From positions 1-13,853 of the forward strand of contig JAHFTI010000046.1 in the NCBI GenBank assembly GCA_023265535.1: a stretch of 13,853 bases of DNA. Direction: 5' to 3'. Position numbers and translations under genes: made by a program. Every line of letters begins with the position of its first letter. Within the stretch, counting starts at the first letter, position 1. Under the pieces are notes generated by a model. It saw only the letters and a list, made by a program, of their open reading frames with translations. It was not told the DNA's origin and did not search any database. Source of the DNA: Opitutaceae bacterium. GTDB lineage: Bacteria; Verrucomicrobiota; Verrucomicrobiia; Opitutales; Opitutaceae. This document shows positions 13,833 through 13,853 of this stretch, piece by piece.

Positions 13833-13853
13833 ATGAAGAAAGCCACATCCGCC
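13833..13853 (+). CDS. Start of the next gene (cut by the window end)
   Basis: An ATG at 13833 opens MKKATSA before the window ends. CTGGAG at 13821-13826, 6 nt upstream, is a plausible ribosome site, better than at most genes here. The Lys-Lys N-terminus could be the start of a signal peptide or of a cytoplasmic protein; nothing more can be said. By position, a flagellar gene is likely but unproven. Confidence 0.5.

Overview
This is a high-GC window carrying one long block of bacterial flagellar genes, all on the + strand. In order it holds the tail of an unidentified gene, fliK, flgD, flgE (short), fliL, fliM, fliN, fliO, fliP, fliQ, fliR, flhB, flhA, flhF (degenerate G domain), a small two-helix membrane protein, and the first codons of another gene. 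No rRNA, tRNA, CRISPR array, insertion sequence or phage gene is visible. The gene order follows the fla/che-type layout of Bacillus, spirochaetes and Thermotoga. The protein style (Ala/Pro-rich linkers) and the almost complete lack of Shine-Dalgarno sequences would fit a flagellated member of the Verrucomicrobiota (for example Opitutaceae) or a related group. That placement is a guess from general style, not from a database match.

Layout: positions 1-139 are the end of an upstream gene. Positions 237-4292 encode the hook-building set: the hook-length ruler FliK, the hook cap FlgD and a hook protein. Positions 4367-6303 encode the stator/switch set FliL, FliM and FliN. Positions 6336-8766 encode the export-gate proteins FliO, FliP, FliQ and FliR. 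After a 174-bp gap with a good sigma-54-type promoter and an upstream dyad come the export switch protein FlhB, the export gate FlhA and the SRP-like protein FlhF (8941-13528). The window ends with an 81-aa membrane protein where flhG often sits, and the start of a further gene.

How they work together: FliP/Q/R, FlhB and FlhA form the flagellar type III export gate, and FliO helps assemble it. FlgD and FlgE are exported through it to build the hook. FliK measures the hook and triggers the FlhB specificity switch at its NPTH site. FliM and FliN form the rotor C-ring that binds CheY-P, and FliL supports the stators. FlhF normally sets flagellar position and number.

The most unusual points are: an FlhF whose Walker A lysine is arginine and whose other GTPase motifs are also eroded; a candidate sigma-54 promoter whose predicted transcript begins only about 9 nt before flhB; a C at -1 in 14 of 15 assigned starts, mostly without Shine-Dalgarno; a very short hook protein; and a perfect 12-bp tandem palindrome before fliL. 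I see no wholly new multi-gene system; this is a recognisable flagellar operon with local oddities.
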